Shown here piece after piece: positions 35,901 to 49,700 of a stretch of 64,000 bases of DNA. Source of the stretch: Aquila chrysaetos chrysaetos (Eukaryota; Chordata; Aves; Accipitriformes; Accipitridae); the NCBI RefSeq assembly GCF_900496995.4, contig NC_044016.1, positions 22,610,932 through 22,674,931 of the forward strand, in the 5' to 3' direction. The notes beneath the pieces were generated by a model. That model saw only the letters and a program-made list of their open reading frames with translations. It was not told the DNA's origin and ran no database searches. Positions within the stretch are counted from its first letter, which is position 1. Every line of letters begins with the position of its first letter. A program made the translations under genes and the position numbers.

Positions 35901-38900
35901 TTATTGAATGAAATGGCTTGAAAACAAGCCAAACTTCCAAAATGGAAAGGAAGATACATTTTTTCTTCTTTTCCTGAAGGCATCTGACTGTGCAGGAATG
36001 CTTTGTTGAATATTTAAAGATGGACAAATAATCAAAAACTTGGTGGAGCATGGAGCAGCAGACTGTATTAATTAAACCACAATTATCTTTGTGGCACTAT
36101 TTGGTTTTCGTGGTCGTGCAGTATATTCATGCATATTGTATCTAACCCTACTGTCATTAGATAGACAAAAATCCAGACATCAGGAATTTGGTTTGGCTAA
36201 GTCAGGCACAGTGACTTATTTCAGATGCTGGTATCGGTTTCTTAAAAAGAAGCATTGTTACTTTTTCCTGTGTATTCCATAGCCCTACTGACTGAGGCTC
36301 AGATCGTGTGGGTGTGCTCAAGGGAAACCTTCAGACAACACCCAGATATTGCAGAAATTTATAAAGCTGTTAATGAGGCTTTGTCTGGGTGTGCTGCTGT
36401 ATCTGCAGCTGAACTGGGTCAGAGACTGAAGCTCCTGGGCACCCTCCCTGCTGCTCACTGTCGCTTTTTCTTTTTTCCCCTGCCAGAGGTTACCCTCCTC
36501 TGAGATCTGCCTCTGTCACCACATGCTTAGGTTGACATTGTGAAATTATGTGGTTGTCATTGTCATGATTGCTTTATCATTGATACTTCTCAATAGGTAC
36601 TCACTTTACAGATAAGATCCCACCTGTACCTCTCTTAGGTCAGGGATAGTAACTGGCTTTTTAGTTTTTCATGGGTGGTAACTGAAACAGAGTGAGCTTG
36701 GTCAGTAGGCTTGCTGATGCCTGCACCCACCAGTGTGGCTAAGGCTGCTGTAGGAGTCCAGAGTTTATTGCAGCAGAAAGTCATCAGAGGCACTTCTTGC
36801 CTTGAGGGGCTGGTGAGCCGCTCTGGGTACATGAACCCCTCTTGAGCAGACCTCCTGTGAAATGGAAACCTCTGCTCCAGTTCGTTGGGCTAGTTCTTAT
36901 TCTCAGGCTCTGCTGTGCCATAAATGCAGACTCCCTCAGATGCCAATCAAAGAGAACCTTTTAGTCTCAGTTTGGCACACCACAGGACAGGTCTTAAGGA
37001 ACAGATACAGATAGGGTTTCGCTGCATTAACACATGTGGCAGGGTTCCCCAGAAATCTAACAAACTGTAAGCAGGGGACAAGGTGGTAAGAGGCCAGGGA
37101 GTTTTGGCAGCCTGCCGCCACAAGCCAGTGTTTGCTGTGTGTATGTCATGGGCAGATCCTGTGCAAAGGTCACAGCAAGCTAAACATTACAAATCCTAAA
37201 AGGTCCTTGCACAATTAACATTTTAAAAATAATATGTATTATATAAACTGCTGTGTTTTAAAGAGGCCAGGAACAGCAGAAGGTAGCCTGCAGCCAGGAA
37301 TGTGCTAATTAAAGTATACAATAGAAATATTAACTAAGTGACCTTAGGGGTGGGAAGGATGCAGGAGGAAGGGGGAAGACATGACATAATCCCCTTAGTA
37401 CCATGTTATATTCCAGTGCCCTGAAAAACAGGACAGACAGACAGGAAGAGAGCAGTCCTGCCATCCTGGCTGGGAAAAGCTGTCTCCACCAAGGCAGCTT
37501 GGGCCTAAAATCCATGTATAACATCTCTGAGCACCTGCCAGCGCTCACCACGGCTGGGGTACACAGTACACAGTGGCCTGCAGCTCCATGAGCCCATGGA
37601 GACCCTAGGGAGGATGCTTACCAAATGTAGTTTTAATAGTAGGATTTGTTTTGAAGTAAGCCTCTTCTTTTAGCCTCAGTTTAAGGAAAAATCTGACTGT
37701 AAGTAACCTCACACAATAAAGCACTCTGTTCCTGTGAGCATGGCAACGTTTAAAGCTTTTTCTGTAACCATCGTCCCTATCTATAGTTTTCAGGATACCG
37801 TAATGATAATATAGTCAGCCTCCTATTAGTCACACAGGCTGTTTGGGAGATGGTATCTCTGGGTCTGAGGTGGGGGAACATCTGCCAGCAGACTGCTTTA
37901 GCCAGGAAAATCCTCTGGCACACAGGATGAGCCAGGAGCCTGCCAAGTACACTGCACTACGAGGGAGTTTGTAATGAAGAAATGAAGCCTGTGCATGCTT
38001 CTTTGCCTCCATTTTGTTGCTGCTATGGAAGAGCATCCTTATGTTATGGCCCAGCTGCTGACTTCTTTTGTTTAGATCTACCAGCTCATTTCCTTTTCTG
38101 TCCTCAGCTGATCTTGCAGCTCTTCAATAGGGCTCTTCCTATTGAAAAATCCTGTTTGTCTCTATCCCCTCTTCCTCAGCACCACCCTTGTATGTGGCTG
38201 TGAAATTCCTCACTTAGTTCTTTCTGTCCCTTGATCGTGACCTGACATCTTTATCAGCCTCTGATATTCAGGCTGCTGGTATACAGCACACAGCTTGGAG
38301 CTGGATTTCCCTGTCAGGAGCCTGGGGAGCTGCCAGCAGTAGTAATGAGGAAGAAGGATAGAGAATCTTAGCCAGATTCTGTCACATGAATCTTAGAGTA
38401 ACTGGGGACCTCATGGCAGCTTGGATATACATGCCCTTTACACCTGCCCATGACTTGCTTGCATACTGTATTTTTCTTAGCATTTTTTTCCTGATCTTTT
38501 GAATAGCATTTTGGGGCAGCTCTCAGTATCAGCAGCAGGATGAGTAGGGTAGTCCCGTTCAACTTTAATTTCTAGTTTGCACCAAGGATAGTATTCAAAT
38601 TTTAGCTCTTACTATTATAATTATATAAACTTCCTTGCATGCAACCACCCAGTCAAAGGAATGCATGCCCATACCAAAAGTTGTTTCAATACCTTTGCTG
38701 GCATCTGTTGTGTATTGCCTGAACTAAGAAAGAGAATGGGTCTTTTCAGCCATTTAGTAATTCATACCCAAGGTCTTTGTTTCTGCGGGACAGGAATGAA
38801 GCTGGTCCCCAGGGAAAAAAAAATGGTTAAAAAGACCTCAGTGTAATCTTGTTTCCCTTCATGATTAACAGCAGCTAGCAAAAAAGAGGGATCTGTTTCA

Positions 38901-39109
38901 TGAGCTTTAGGTTGCTGGAAACATACTGGAGTCATGCTGCTTTGTCAGCTGAACAGAAGCTCCTAATGTGACACACTGCTAAAAGAGACAATGCCACTCT
39001 TGCATACAGAAACATATACTGAAGGGTATATCAAGTAGGATGGCTATCATATGCCTGCATGCAGTCCTGAGCAATTACTGCTAGAATACTCTTCAGGCTT
39101 ACTGCCTGC

Positions 39110-39600
39110 TGTTCAAAAAGGACGCTGATAAATTATAGAAAGTTCAGAGAAAAGCCGCAACGGTGATTAACATGGACATGACCAATCTTCCTTGTCCTAT
39201 GAGACCTGTACCAAAGTCTTTGATCAAATGCCAGGAAAGGGCAACTCCAGGAATGATCAGTAGAAGACAACATTGGTCCCCCAGGAGTCCCACTGCTCAC
39301 TGCATGAAAAATGAGACAAGGCCATGATAGAAGATGGGCTGGTGACTCACCTTCTTCCATAACCATGCTGCAGTCCTGGCATGAGATTACACCTTAACTG
39401 CTTGCATTTCACGTAGCTCAAGCACTGTTGGTTAGCCACCTGGAAAATAAATGTCATATATGAGAAGGACCATGAATTCAGACTACTTAGCTCATCAAAA
39501 AGAAGGTTAAGGACTGATATGTTCAAAGACTGATACATGACTAACAAGACTCTGATAACAACTGTTCAATTCAGCAAAGGAAGAGGACTCTGAAGGTTGC
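39110..39600 (+). repeat. Ancient CR1-type LINE fragment(s)
   Basis: GGACGCTGATAAATTATAGA, then AAGTTCAGAGAAAAGCCGC and GTGATTA (39120-39170), matches the 'gctgataaattgga...gttcagagaagagccac' block of old CR1s. ACTTAGCTCATCAAAAAGAA, then GGTTAAGG (39486-39513), matches the next block of the same family. The roughly 290 bases between fit poorly and may be an insertion or decayed sequence. Confidence 0.5.
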
Positions 39601-40421
39601 TTATGAATAGTATCCTTATATCTCAAGGTGAACAAACTCTTTTTGAATGTAATCCAGCATTTGGCATTTTGAAAAAGAAAGCTCAAGGCAGCCATAAACT
39701 CCTCTTCTTCCCTCTTAAAGCCATTCTCCTCTACACAGCCCTGTGCACAAGTATTACTTATTCACATGGTGAATGGCTGTAGGTGTACAACTAAAAGAAA
39801 TCTTGTAAAAAAAAATATTTTTTTTTTGCTATATTGAAAAGAACAAATAAAAATCCTCAAACCTATTTCTAACTTTCTACTTTGGAAATATCTATTTATG
39901 ACATAGGAATTTGTAAACCTGAATAAAAAAACCCAAACCCCTAAACTCTAAGCAGTCCAGCTACTCCAGCAGCTCATGTCTTTTCTGATGGTGGCATGTA
40001 GCTGCCAACAGTGTACACTTACCAGCAAATTGTGCAGGGCCTTCAGACTTACTACAGAAAAGAAACCACTCAGAAGCCCTTGGCCAGGATGACCCCTGCT
40101 AGCCAAGTTTTAAAATTTCACAGTGTATTATGGCACAGAGCCATTTTTTGCAATCTACAAGTATGCAGTGAGAGTACGCTACTAGGACATGAAGAAAAGC
40201 AGGGGATTCTGGGAAACCAACACTCTCAATTACAAAACCTTAAATAACATTAAATGTATTTTTATGAAACATCACGATCCCTCTTTCTGGGCTTCCATAA
40301 GAATAGGCTAATAAGAACCTCATGACAACGATGAGTGCTTCAGCAGCCATTATTGTGTCTAGTCAGGTATTAAAACAACAACAGAATTATTGTATGTTAC
40401 TATTAAATCCCCTTTGTCACC

Positions 40422-41013
40422 TGTCCTGGTTTTGGCTGGGATAGAGTTAATTTTCTTCCCAGTAGCTGGTACAGTGCTGTGTTTTGGATTTAGTGTGAGA
40501 ATAATGTTGATAACACACTGATATTTTAGTTGTGGCTAAGTAGTGCTTATCCTAAGTTAAGGATTTTCCAGTTTCCCATGCTCTGCCAGCAAGCAGGTGT
40601 ACAAGAAGCTGGTAGGGAGCACAGCCAGGACAGCTGACCCAAACTAGCCAAAGGAATATTCCATACCATAGAGTTTCATGCTCAGTATATAAACTGGGGG
40701 GAGTTGGCCAGGAGGGCCAGATCGCTGCTTAGACATCGGTCAAAGGCTGGTGAGCAATTGCATTGTGCATCACTTGTCTTTTCTGGGGTTTTATTTCTCT
40801 CTCTTTTCATTATATTCCTTTTCATTACAATTATTACTATTTTTTTTTATTATTGTTATTATTTTATTTTATTTTAGCTATTAAACTGTTCTTATCTCAA
40901 CACCCAAGTTTTACTTTTTTTTCCCGATTCTCCTCCCCCTCCCACTGGGAGGGGGGAAGAGTGAGCGAGCGGCTGTGTGGTGCCTAGTTGCTGGCTGGGG
41001 TTAAACCATGACA
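40422..41013 (+). mobile_element. Solo LTR of an endogenous retrovirus (copy 1)
   Basis: 592-bp LTR starting TGTCCTGGTTTTGGCTGGGA and ending GGGTTAAACCATGACA, flanked by a perfect 5-bp target duplication TCACC (40417-40421 and 41014-41018). It has a TATA-type GTATATAAAC at 40685-40694 and an A/T-rich segment with CTATTAAAC. No internal retroviral genes, primer-binding site or second LTR adjoin it, so it is a solo LTR left by recombination. A 5-bp duplication fits ERVL-type integration; class assignment is inference. It is clearly homologous to the copy at 46881-47458 in the same orientation. Confidence 0.9.
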
Positions 41014-42115
41014 TCACCATTGATAGAATTGATCAAATGCTCTTCAGCGAATAAACACATTGGTGAATTACTCTTTTTCTTGGTCAGCTCTTGTGTTGAC
41101 AGGACTCTTATCCTTTGAATAGTGGATGGTTTGTGTTGCTGTTGGGAGGCAGCAGACAGAAAGTCAAGCTGAAGGCTTAGGGGACAGGCTAAGAAATGCC
41201 AGTGGAAGCTTGTGCAATGTGTGAGAATCAGCCAGATTCAGAAGGGATGGAGAAGCCCCGGCTAGTGACTGTAAGACTGATCTTGGACAGCCATTTGGAT
41301 TTTCTTCCTGATGACATGGCTGATAGTTGCTTTTAAAGATGCCATAGTGATTTCAAACATTGTTTGGTTTTCCTAGCAGTTTCAGAAACCATCTCAACCT
41401 CCAGGAAGTCAGACATTGAAATAACTGGCCAGAGAGGACAACACCAAACATTGTCACCAAAGCAAAGGGAAATGCCACTTTTTCACATGCAAACGTATTA
41501 GAGGAAAAGTGATTAGGATAGTCTTCCTCTAAATTTAACAGTTGCATATCATAATCCTCTGTGTGAGTCCAAATGTTTTTGCTATCGTGAGCCCAACTCT
41601 ACCAAATTAAAAGGGAGCGATAGAAAGCAGTAAATCAACCTATACTTGCTTTCTGTACCTCGATGTGCCACATCCAGTATCTCTGTGGTTTCCAGTGATT
41701 AGAGAAAGAACAGCCTGTGATATTAGGCAGGTATTTTTTCTCAGCAGTAAGAGTTTGTTTCCTATTTTTCCCTAATGCTCTGTCCTGTCTCCAGCAGCAG
41801 ACCCAGTCCGGGCATCCTGAGCACCATCCCTACTCCCGCGCGCCAGCTGGGCAGGGAGAATTGGTGCAATGAATTTTGCAGCTACTCTCTGTGCGCACCC
41901 GTCAGTGTCACTGACCACATTCCTGGGACCTGACACACGCTGGAACACCTCTCCTACACATTTTTCTCCTCCAGTTTTGGCTCATGCCAGTGGTTTTCTT
42001 AGAAAAATGAACTAACTATGGTCGTATGACTTTAAAACGTAAAGCAGACATTTTGGCCCCTCAGCAAAACAGTTTTAGAGTGAAATCCCATAAAAAGGTA
42101 CAGATGTTGTTTTGA

Positions 42116-42129
42116 CCACCAGAGGGGGC
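42116..42129 (+). promoter_or_regulatory. CTCF-like motif
   Basis: CCACCAGAGGGGGC matches the core CTCF consensus CCACCAG(A/G)GGG, with the last bases less ideal. It lies 1.1 kb right of the first solo LTR and about 22.7 kb upstream of the LTBP1 start codon. Occupancy is unknown. Confidence 0.4.
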
Positions 42130-43446
42130 CTGCATTGTCTCAGATTCACAGTAAAAACAGAAAATCATGTTTTAGGAGAGGAAGAAAATGGCAAGTATGT
42201 ATTTATACTAGGGTAGCACCTACAGGCACTGAGTGATGACCAGCTGATTGCAACACACCAACGAGGTGAAGGGAAAACAAGTTTATGTGGGGTGAGTAGG
42301 GAGTGCTGCCTGGTACCCACCCCATCAGCTGTGCCCAGAAAGTATCCTACAGAGGAAATTCTTGAGGAATAATATGAGATTTTCTGTGAATCTGTATGTG
42401 AAATATGATGAGATTATTTTGGCGGTTGTATTGAACCACTGTCTCCCTCCATGTCAGGAAAAGTAATACTGTAGATGCAAGTCAAATTTTCAAAAGTGTA
42501 ATTGAATGTTATCATATTAATATCTCTGTTTTAATTTCAAATGGAACATTTTTCAATCATCAATATTTTATCGACATTTTGCATAGATCTAAGACAGGGT
42601 TAGGCATCCCAGCTACTGTACAAAGAATACACTTTGGAAATACAGTTTCCAGTTAATACTAGTGAGAAATCCTGGCACTAAATTTAACATGTAAGGGTAG
42701 AAAAGCTTAAAGAAAAGAAAGGGTTTTTTCCCCTAAGAAAATGAACTCATATACAACAGAAAGATACCACTTTTCATCAATCCCTACTTAGTTATCATAC
42801 TGTAAATCTCAAAAGCACTTGTTTTTCCTTTGCCTGCACTTTGCTTTTTTTAATCTATGTAAAATGAATGCAAAGCATGTGTAATACCATACCTCATGCT
42901 TGTGCTCTAAAGCAACTTTCACTAAGCATCCATATATAATCATATACATAACAAGGCAGCAGAAATTCTAATCCTGCATTTAATGTAAAAAATCCTGTTT
43001 ATGTTCTGTGACTTTTACAGTAGGACATCTATACAAAACAGTGGTATTAATACCACCATATAGAATTTAAAAAGATAGTAAAGTTACTGCTGCTTGAATA
43101 GCAATTGACAATCTTGGATGTTCTTGCTTGGAAACACTGTACAAAGAAAACAAGTCTTCCAGCTGAAAGCCTCATTCCTAGAGTCATCCAATGATACATA
43201 AATAGGACCACTTAGGCACACAGCATTTGTTCCCCACCCTGACTTATTAATCTATTTGTAGTGGATATGAGAGCTTGTGGGTGGCCTGACAAGGTTGTCA
43301 TTCAATTTTATTTAATTACTCACTTGATTTCACTTGAAAGAACTATTAAAATGACATCTTAATTGCTCAGTGTTATCCAGAATCTCTTTCAAAGCCCATA
43401 AACTGTCAAGGATTAAAAATGATGTCACTTTTCTGAATTCCCTATT

Positions 43447-43471
43447 CGGGGGACGGGGGGAGGGGGGGGGA
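43447..43471 (+). repeat. G-rich tract
   Basis: CGGGGGACGGGGGGAGGGG followed by further Gs, a quadruplex-capable run in AT-rich intergenic DNA. Confidence 0.6.
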
Positions 43472-43724
43472 GAATCTCCATCCAAGCCAAAATAAATCAA
43501 TAAAGACATAAAAATACACAGCCCTTGAGGAGGGGGCCAACTCTTCCCCTCCCCCTATGCTGTACTTCTGCTGTGAGCAGGATTTGGGGAAAACAGATGA
43601 TAGATGAAGCACTACAGCCATAAAGGTTTAGGCAGGAGGGGAAAGTCATGTTTGGGATCCTCAGATCCTGGAAGATGGAGGTTCACAGCCACACCCCACT
43701 CCACTCCCCAAACACATGGGAACT

Positions 43725-43965
43725 GCCATCCAGGGTCAGGTGAAAGATCCATCCAGCCCAATATCCTGCCTTTGGCAGCAGACAGAGGCAGATGCTTAGG
43801 AAAAGAATGTAATAACAGGGTGCATGCAGAGTGATTCCCTTTCTACTTCCCCACCAATATCCTCCCTGTTTCCAACAATCAGCAGTTTCAGGATTTCCTG
43901 AGCCAGATGTTGCATTTAATAGCCAACAGCTATTAAATTATAATAAATAAATAATAGCACTACTT
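43725..43965 (+). repeat. Old interspersed repeat, unnamed family (copy 2)
   Basis: Second diverged member of the family seen in LTBP1 intron 2, in the same orientation. It keeps a fuller middle section (AACAGGGTGCATGCAGAGTG, then CAATCAGCAGTTTC) and ends in an A/T-rich ATTAAATTATAATAAATAAA stretch. Confidence 0.5.
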
Positions 43966-46880
43966 TTAATAGACAAAAAGAAATTGAGAGCCCTTTCTAT
44001 CAAGAGAAAGATAGAGGGTCTTGGCTGTAACTGCAATGTGGCTAATGCAGCAGCAGCCGCAGAGAGTGGCTTTACTGCTTCTCTGAATTCAGAGGTTTCT
44101 TCCTGTTTCTGACCTTCACATATAAAAATGTCATAAATGCAGGATTAGCCCTAAGGAGAATTGCTAGCCATCGGACTTTATAAAGCTAGATTATGTCATC
44201 AGTAATATTATTAACCTATCTATTAGTTGTGCAGAAAGCCCTGTTTTTACATGCACAAACATACAACCTATGTCTGCAAGCAGATGTTAATTGCAAGGCA
44301 TATCGAATCTAACCCTTAAATATCTTACATATCAGAAAAGTTTGGTTGGATATTTGATTCAAATGCACTTCAATCTAGCTGGGAACTGGAAAAATAATAA
44401 TACAAAAATAGATGAATGTTGGTGTAGAAGCATGGGGCATTGGTGCAGTTGGCCATAACTTCCCTTGAAGTGCTGCAGATTCCTTGTGCAGCAGACCTCT
44501 CATACATGGCTATAAGGACCAGCTCTCATGGATCCAGAAATGAGATTAATTTTTATCTTTGGAGAAGGGAGGAAGTAAAGAAAGAATTTCTTCAGGAAAT
44601 CAGATTTTCCTGTGCTTGATCTCCATGCATAGCTTTGCCTTTTCTTTGTCTTATTAACTGATTTGAAGGAAAAATTGTCTTTTATTTCTGCCTTAAATAA
44701 AATCATCTCCCCTTCTCCTCATGATCAAATGTCACCCACTTTCTTGTTTTTTAGTTTTTATTTTTATGGAGTTAACTCAAAAATAACCGAACTTTGAAAC
44801 CTGGCATGCAAATAGTTCTAATCTTAGTGTACACACATGTTCAAGCTTGAAAACAAACTGAGTAAGATAAAAATAAAGGTGTTCGCAATTCCGAATATGG
44901 CTGCTTGGCATCTGCTAAGACCTTTAGAATGTCCTGATAAACTCCCCCATATTTTGTGACCTGACACAGATATACCTGCCTGATCTGGATGCTCAGTAGG
45001 CTCTGCAGAGGCAGCAGACAATGAAGAGAGATGCCTCACAGTTACCACAGCAGAACGTTCTGGATGGTGAAAGAAGAGGAAGAAGAAATTGCCTAAACAC
45101 AGACACACTGGAGAGTGTTTTCATCCAAGAACTGCAGCTCCCAAATACTTTTGTTGCATTCTGCTACTTTAAGCTCTGCACTTACTAAGCACTTGACTCT
45201 TAAGCCATTCCAGTCCATCAGTTACTCAGTGTATCACAATATACATTGAACTGGTCATACCACATTCCATTCTAGTGAAACAAGAGCATCACTGACTAAT
45301 ATTGTGACAATTTAGCTCCTGATTAATCAGAGTATTTAGGTACGTGTTCACCTTCAAGGAAGAAGGATACGACTCATGTACCCAGGTGGTTTGCTTAGTT
45401 GGAGTTTACTTAGTTTGGAGTTTACCTACTCCAAAGCCCAAAAGCCATACAGCCTAATGCCTTTGCATTGGAGTTCCCAGCATCTTTAAGCTGCCCAAGG
45501 GAGAGTCGAAATTGAGACATCCCCAAGATCAAGGTCAGACCTCCCATTAGGTAGGGATGTGCAGGTCTTCTCTATTTCTTCTTTTCTCTCTCAGGAGCCT
45601 TTAGAGAAGTCAAACACCTTCAAGGAGCTGGGGTCCTCTCAAACATTTCCTCTCTCACAGAGGGTTGCAGGCAGTGGAAATAATGCTCACTTTCCTTCAA
45701 TCCCAACCCCCCTCCCCCTGCCTTCTTTTGCCGTTCTGCCCAAGCCTCTCTGCACTCCACCATGCAGTCACCAGTTCTGCCATCCCTGTGCAGCCATACA
45801 AGAGGGACAGAAGAAGAGAATCTGTCTGTAGGGCTGAAAAGGGAAGACAAGGCAGATGGAGAAACCAATGTCATCCCTTTCTGTAGACCCCTTTCAAGGA
45901 CAGATGCAAGAGATAATCTTGCCTGTAGCTTTTGGCAATTACATTACATTTAAAATGCTATTAATTGATCTTCATGTTGTCGGTAAATTCTTTTAAAATA
46001 ATGAGAAAGTATAGCTATGTAAAGAGGAACTGTCAGAGACTTTACACATTGATATGGCAAGTTAGGATTGCCACAAATATCTACCTGCATGTCATAGCCA
46101 GCAACTCCTGTTAGAAAGAGCAGCACCACTGCAGTGTATTACTATGGGTGTGCGTGTCACTCAGAAGTGTGTCCAGCCTGAGCCCTGCCATACCCATGCT
46201 GGGCTTAAAGTTAAACACTGATTCACTGAAAAGAAGGGAATGTATAGTTCTGGGTACCACTGAGGCATACACATGTAAGTAAAATAGATACTGGCAATCT
46301 TCAGGGCCCCAGAGATACAACAGATCATCCATCTGAAAAGTCTTTTCTATCACATGAGGAAGCGCACTTAAATAATCTCTGAATTTTCTGAGCATGAAAG
46401 CATGGACAGCTTCTCAGAAAATGTTACAAATACTGAAATTTTTCAAAGTATGCTTGAACTCTAAGTTGGATTTCTCATGAAGAAGTGAAGTACTGAGAGC
46501 CACTGCTAGCAGACCAAACCAAAATACACATTGTTGCATTTGTGTGTCTATTTTATACATCAGAATTTGACTTTTTCTCAGGCATGACTTCAAACCAGAA
46601 CAAATGGATCAGTTTCTTCTGTGCCTATGTATGTGTATACATGGGCACACCTACATACAAGAACAGCAGTCATAACACATGGTTTATCATTAAAAAAAAA
46701 TCCTCCTATGGGAAAATAATGCTGAAAGTGGCTTTTTCCATTTCCTTAGTTAGAACTCAGATGGTTTCCAGTTATGAACATAGCTCTCAAGAAATTAGTG
46801 TTTCTGCCTGTACTTACCCAATTTACATTCCATGTTAGTTAAAATTCAAGGAATCATTTAGCTGTCTCCTACAGGCATGT

Positions 46881-47458
46881 TGTCCTGGTTTCAGCTGGGA
46901 TAGAGTTAATTGTCTTCCTAGTAGCTGGTACAGTGCTATGTTTTGAGTTCAGTATGAGAAGAATGTTGATAACACTGATGTTTTCAGTTGTTGCTAAGTA
47001 ATGTTTAGTCTAAAGTCAAGGATTTTTCAGCTTCTCATGCCCAGCCAGCGAGAAAACTGGAGGGGCACAAGAAGTTAGGAGGGGACACAGCCAGGGCAGC
47101 TGACCCAAACTGGCCAACAGGGTATTCCATAACATGCGACATCACATCTAGTGTATAAACTGGGGGGGGATGAGGGCGGGGGATCGCTGCTCGGGGACTA
47201 GCTGGGTGTCGATTGGCAGGTGGTGAGCAATTGCACTGCGCAGCATTTGTACATTCCAATCCTTTCATTATTGCTGTTGTCATTAGTGTTATAATTATCA
47301 TTATTAGTTTCTCCTTTTCTGTTCTATTAAACCATTCTTATCTCAGCCCACGAGTTTTACTTCTTTTTCCCGATTTTCTCCCCCATCCCACTGGGTGGGG
47401 GGGAAGTGAGTGAGCGGCTGCATGGTGCTTAGTTGCTGGCTGGGGTTAAACCATGACA
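46881..47458 (+). mobile_element. Solo LTR of an endogenous retrovirus (copy 2)
   Basis: 578-bp LTR of the same family and orientation as 40422-41013. It starts TGTCCTGGTTTCAGCTGGGA and ends GGGTTAAACCATGACA. It has its own perfect 5-bp target duplication CATGT (46876-46880 and 47459-47463), different from that of copy 1, so the two are separate insertions. A TATA-type GTGTATAAAC is at 47151-47160. The two copies differ by scattered substitutions and indels, so neither is a recent duplicate of the other. No viral coding sequence adjoins it. Confidence 0.9.
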
Positions 47459-48433
47459 CATGTGCTGACTGCAGACATGTAGTCACACACAGTCCTGCAA
47501 GCACCACTCTTGTCAAGCTTAAGAACTCAGTTTTCCAAAATGCAGCAATAACAATTCACTTCAAACAAGACAGTCCAGTAGTTGTAATTACACCATAATC
47601 AGAACTGTCAGTGGAAGCAGCATATTTTCTGACTAAGAAATTGCTGGTCACTTTAGGCCTATGCAAAATACGGGGAAAAAAAACCCTAATTAAAAACTTG
47701 CTTTGGAATATTACACTAAAGATTTTTTTAAAACTTATTTTTTCCCCATTTGCTGCTTGCCAGATGTTAAGAGGATTGCTGGTGCATTTGCACAGCTGAT
47801 GGAGATCTTTGAGCACAAAATTTACAAGAGACATATAAAATGCATCTCCTATTCTCAAATACAATTAATTATTTTTAACTACCCCAAGTGAAAGCAATAA
47901 AATTCCCTGCTCAGCACTTGAGGAATGAGTATCTGACAAGGAATGCAGCAGAATTGCCCCCAAATAACTTTGCCCTGACCCATCAAACACAGGGATAAAA
48001 CAAATGAGATGGTTCTTCACTCCCCTCCTCCTTTTCTGAGAAGTCAGCATTCTCCACTGAAAATAAACCAGTGTCAGTAAGTGACAATTCTGGAATTCTC
48101 CCTGGGAGTTAAATCCTAGCTGAGACACTAAATCACTTCACGAGAATGTGTCCTATTGTGAAACATTTGTATCAGGGTCCCTTTGCACTGTCCTTGGGGG
48201 GTACATTCTTTTCTTAATAAAATAGACATTTTATTCCACTTGGGCACATCACAAAATTGCCACGAAATAATACTTCATGAGGCAGTTCTGTAATAATCAG
48301 AGAGACATGCTGGGTACATTATTCTAAATGTTACTCCTAATCCTCCAGGCAAATACTAACGGATAGTAGCAATTTGTGTAGTCATTGGAGCATAAAAATG
48401 AACTTTTAAAAATATCTAACGCTTAAAAAGCAA

Positions 48434-48452
48434 ACACACACACACACACACA
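48434..48452 (+). repeat. (AC)n microsatellite
   Basis: About nine AC units in unique sequence. Confidence 0.9.
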
Positions 48453-49700
48453 TTAGTTTGCTTGTCAGACCACAAACAACTTCCCCACAAAACATCTGAG
48501 AAAGAATGAAATGGGAAAAGTTTGGACAAATCCAGTTTAGTCATTGTGTGTAAGTCTCTGCACTAGGAAATTCTGATGCTTTCCTATTTTATACTGGCAT
48601 GAATGCCACTGCACTAAAGGAGCAACAAAGGAAGCAGTAATATGCACAAGAGGAAACAGATTTAGCAAACTGAAAAACATTACCTGTTTTCCTGCTACAG
48701 GACAGTGGATAACATAGCTATCAGTAGACATGTTAGACCAAAACTAGCAAGAAGAGATTGCAGAGACAAACACCAGATGTGTAAGTGACACTGCAGATAG
48801 GCACACAAAGTCAAGGTCCCCAAGTAAACAGGCCCGTTTCTACTAGAAAAATGATACTATGCTATGTCTGATAACTGACCTTGTAGGAGGCAAAATCCTC
48901 TGACTTCAATCCATATGGCTATGATTCAAACTTAACTTGTCACCTGAACTTCTCCAAACTTCCACTGAAAACAGAACACATTGTCTTGGAATCATTGAAG
49001 AATTTTAATGTGTCCTTCTCTTTTCTAATTAAGTGGTTGAACACAAACAAGCAGATTGACCCACACATGCAGCACGACTATAATTTCCCCATTTTTCACT
49101 ATGCTCCCCTTCTTCCCCACTTTCAAATGCTGAACCTGCACAATTTGATCTTTCCTTTTTGGAAATTAGGAGCTTTCATGCTTGAGGGCAGCAGGAAAAT
49201 CTGCTGCCAACCTCCTCGCATTCAGACCCTGGACAGCAAGATACCCCAGCTAACATGTCCTGGAAGCCTGCTGCCGAGGTCCAGGCAGTGATTCAGAGCT
49301 ACCCTGTGGGACCAGCATACTAGGAGAGCTATCAAGCCCAGCATGACTTGATCTGGCCTCTTCAGAGCCACATGTCCCATGGCATCCTCCAGCCATCCTG
49401 GCTCCCAGAGAGGCCTTTATCCATGAACCTGGAGGAACAGGGACAGCAGGACATCAGATGTCCATGTAGTACTGCATTGATATATGCCCCCTGTCATGTC
49501 CCTTCTGGAAGCACCTGGCCCCTTGGTCAGACACAAGCTCAGTTTTTTCCTCAGGTTGAGGAAAGCCAAGTCATGTACAGTAAGTCCAGCACAGAGCTTA
49601 CCTCTATCTCAGTGGTCAGGGCATTCATTTAGGAGGAAAGTGTTCTGGTCTTGGTATCTGTGCCAGAAATTATTTGTAGCTTCTTTTTAATGAACAACAG

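Larger units (their letters stand above)
20111..40416. other. Intergenic-looking region upstream of LTBP1, no gene found
   Basis: About 20 kb with no recognisable coding exon on either strand. Open frames are short and unlike known proteins. It contains an inverted repeat (20917-20970), MIR-like and related old repeat remnants (24058-24125, 32680-32785), an AT palindrome (28799-28814), an (AAAC)n run, a GC hairpin (32907-32927), a candidate conserved AT-rich block (33.85-34.65 kb), and an old CR1 (39110-39600). The rest appears to be unique noncoding sequence. Confidence 0.7.
41019..46875. other. Intergenic-looking region between the two solo LTRs
   Basis: 5.9 kb without a recognisable gene and without retroviral gag, pol or env similarity that I can see, so it is not the body of a provirus. 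It includes a CTCF-like motif (42116-42129), a G-rich run (43447-43471), an old repeat (43725-43965), and a small direct repeat of CTTAGTT(T)GGAGTTTAC at 45394-45425. Confidence 0.7.

Noticed and set aside
40422..47458. The two LTRs as ends of one provirus
   Set aside because: Each LTR has its own different 5-bp target duplication, and the 5.9 kb between them shows no retroviral gene similarity.
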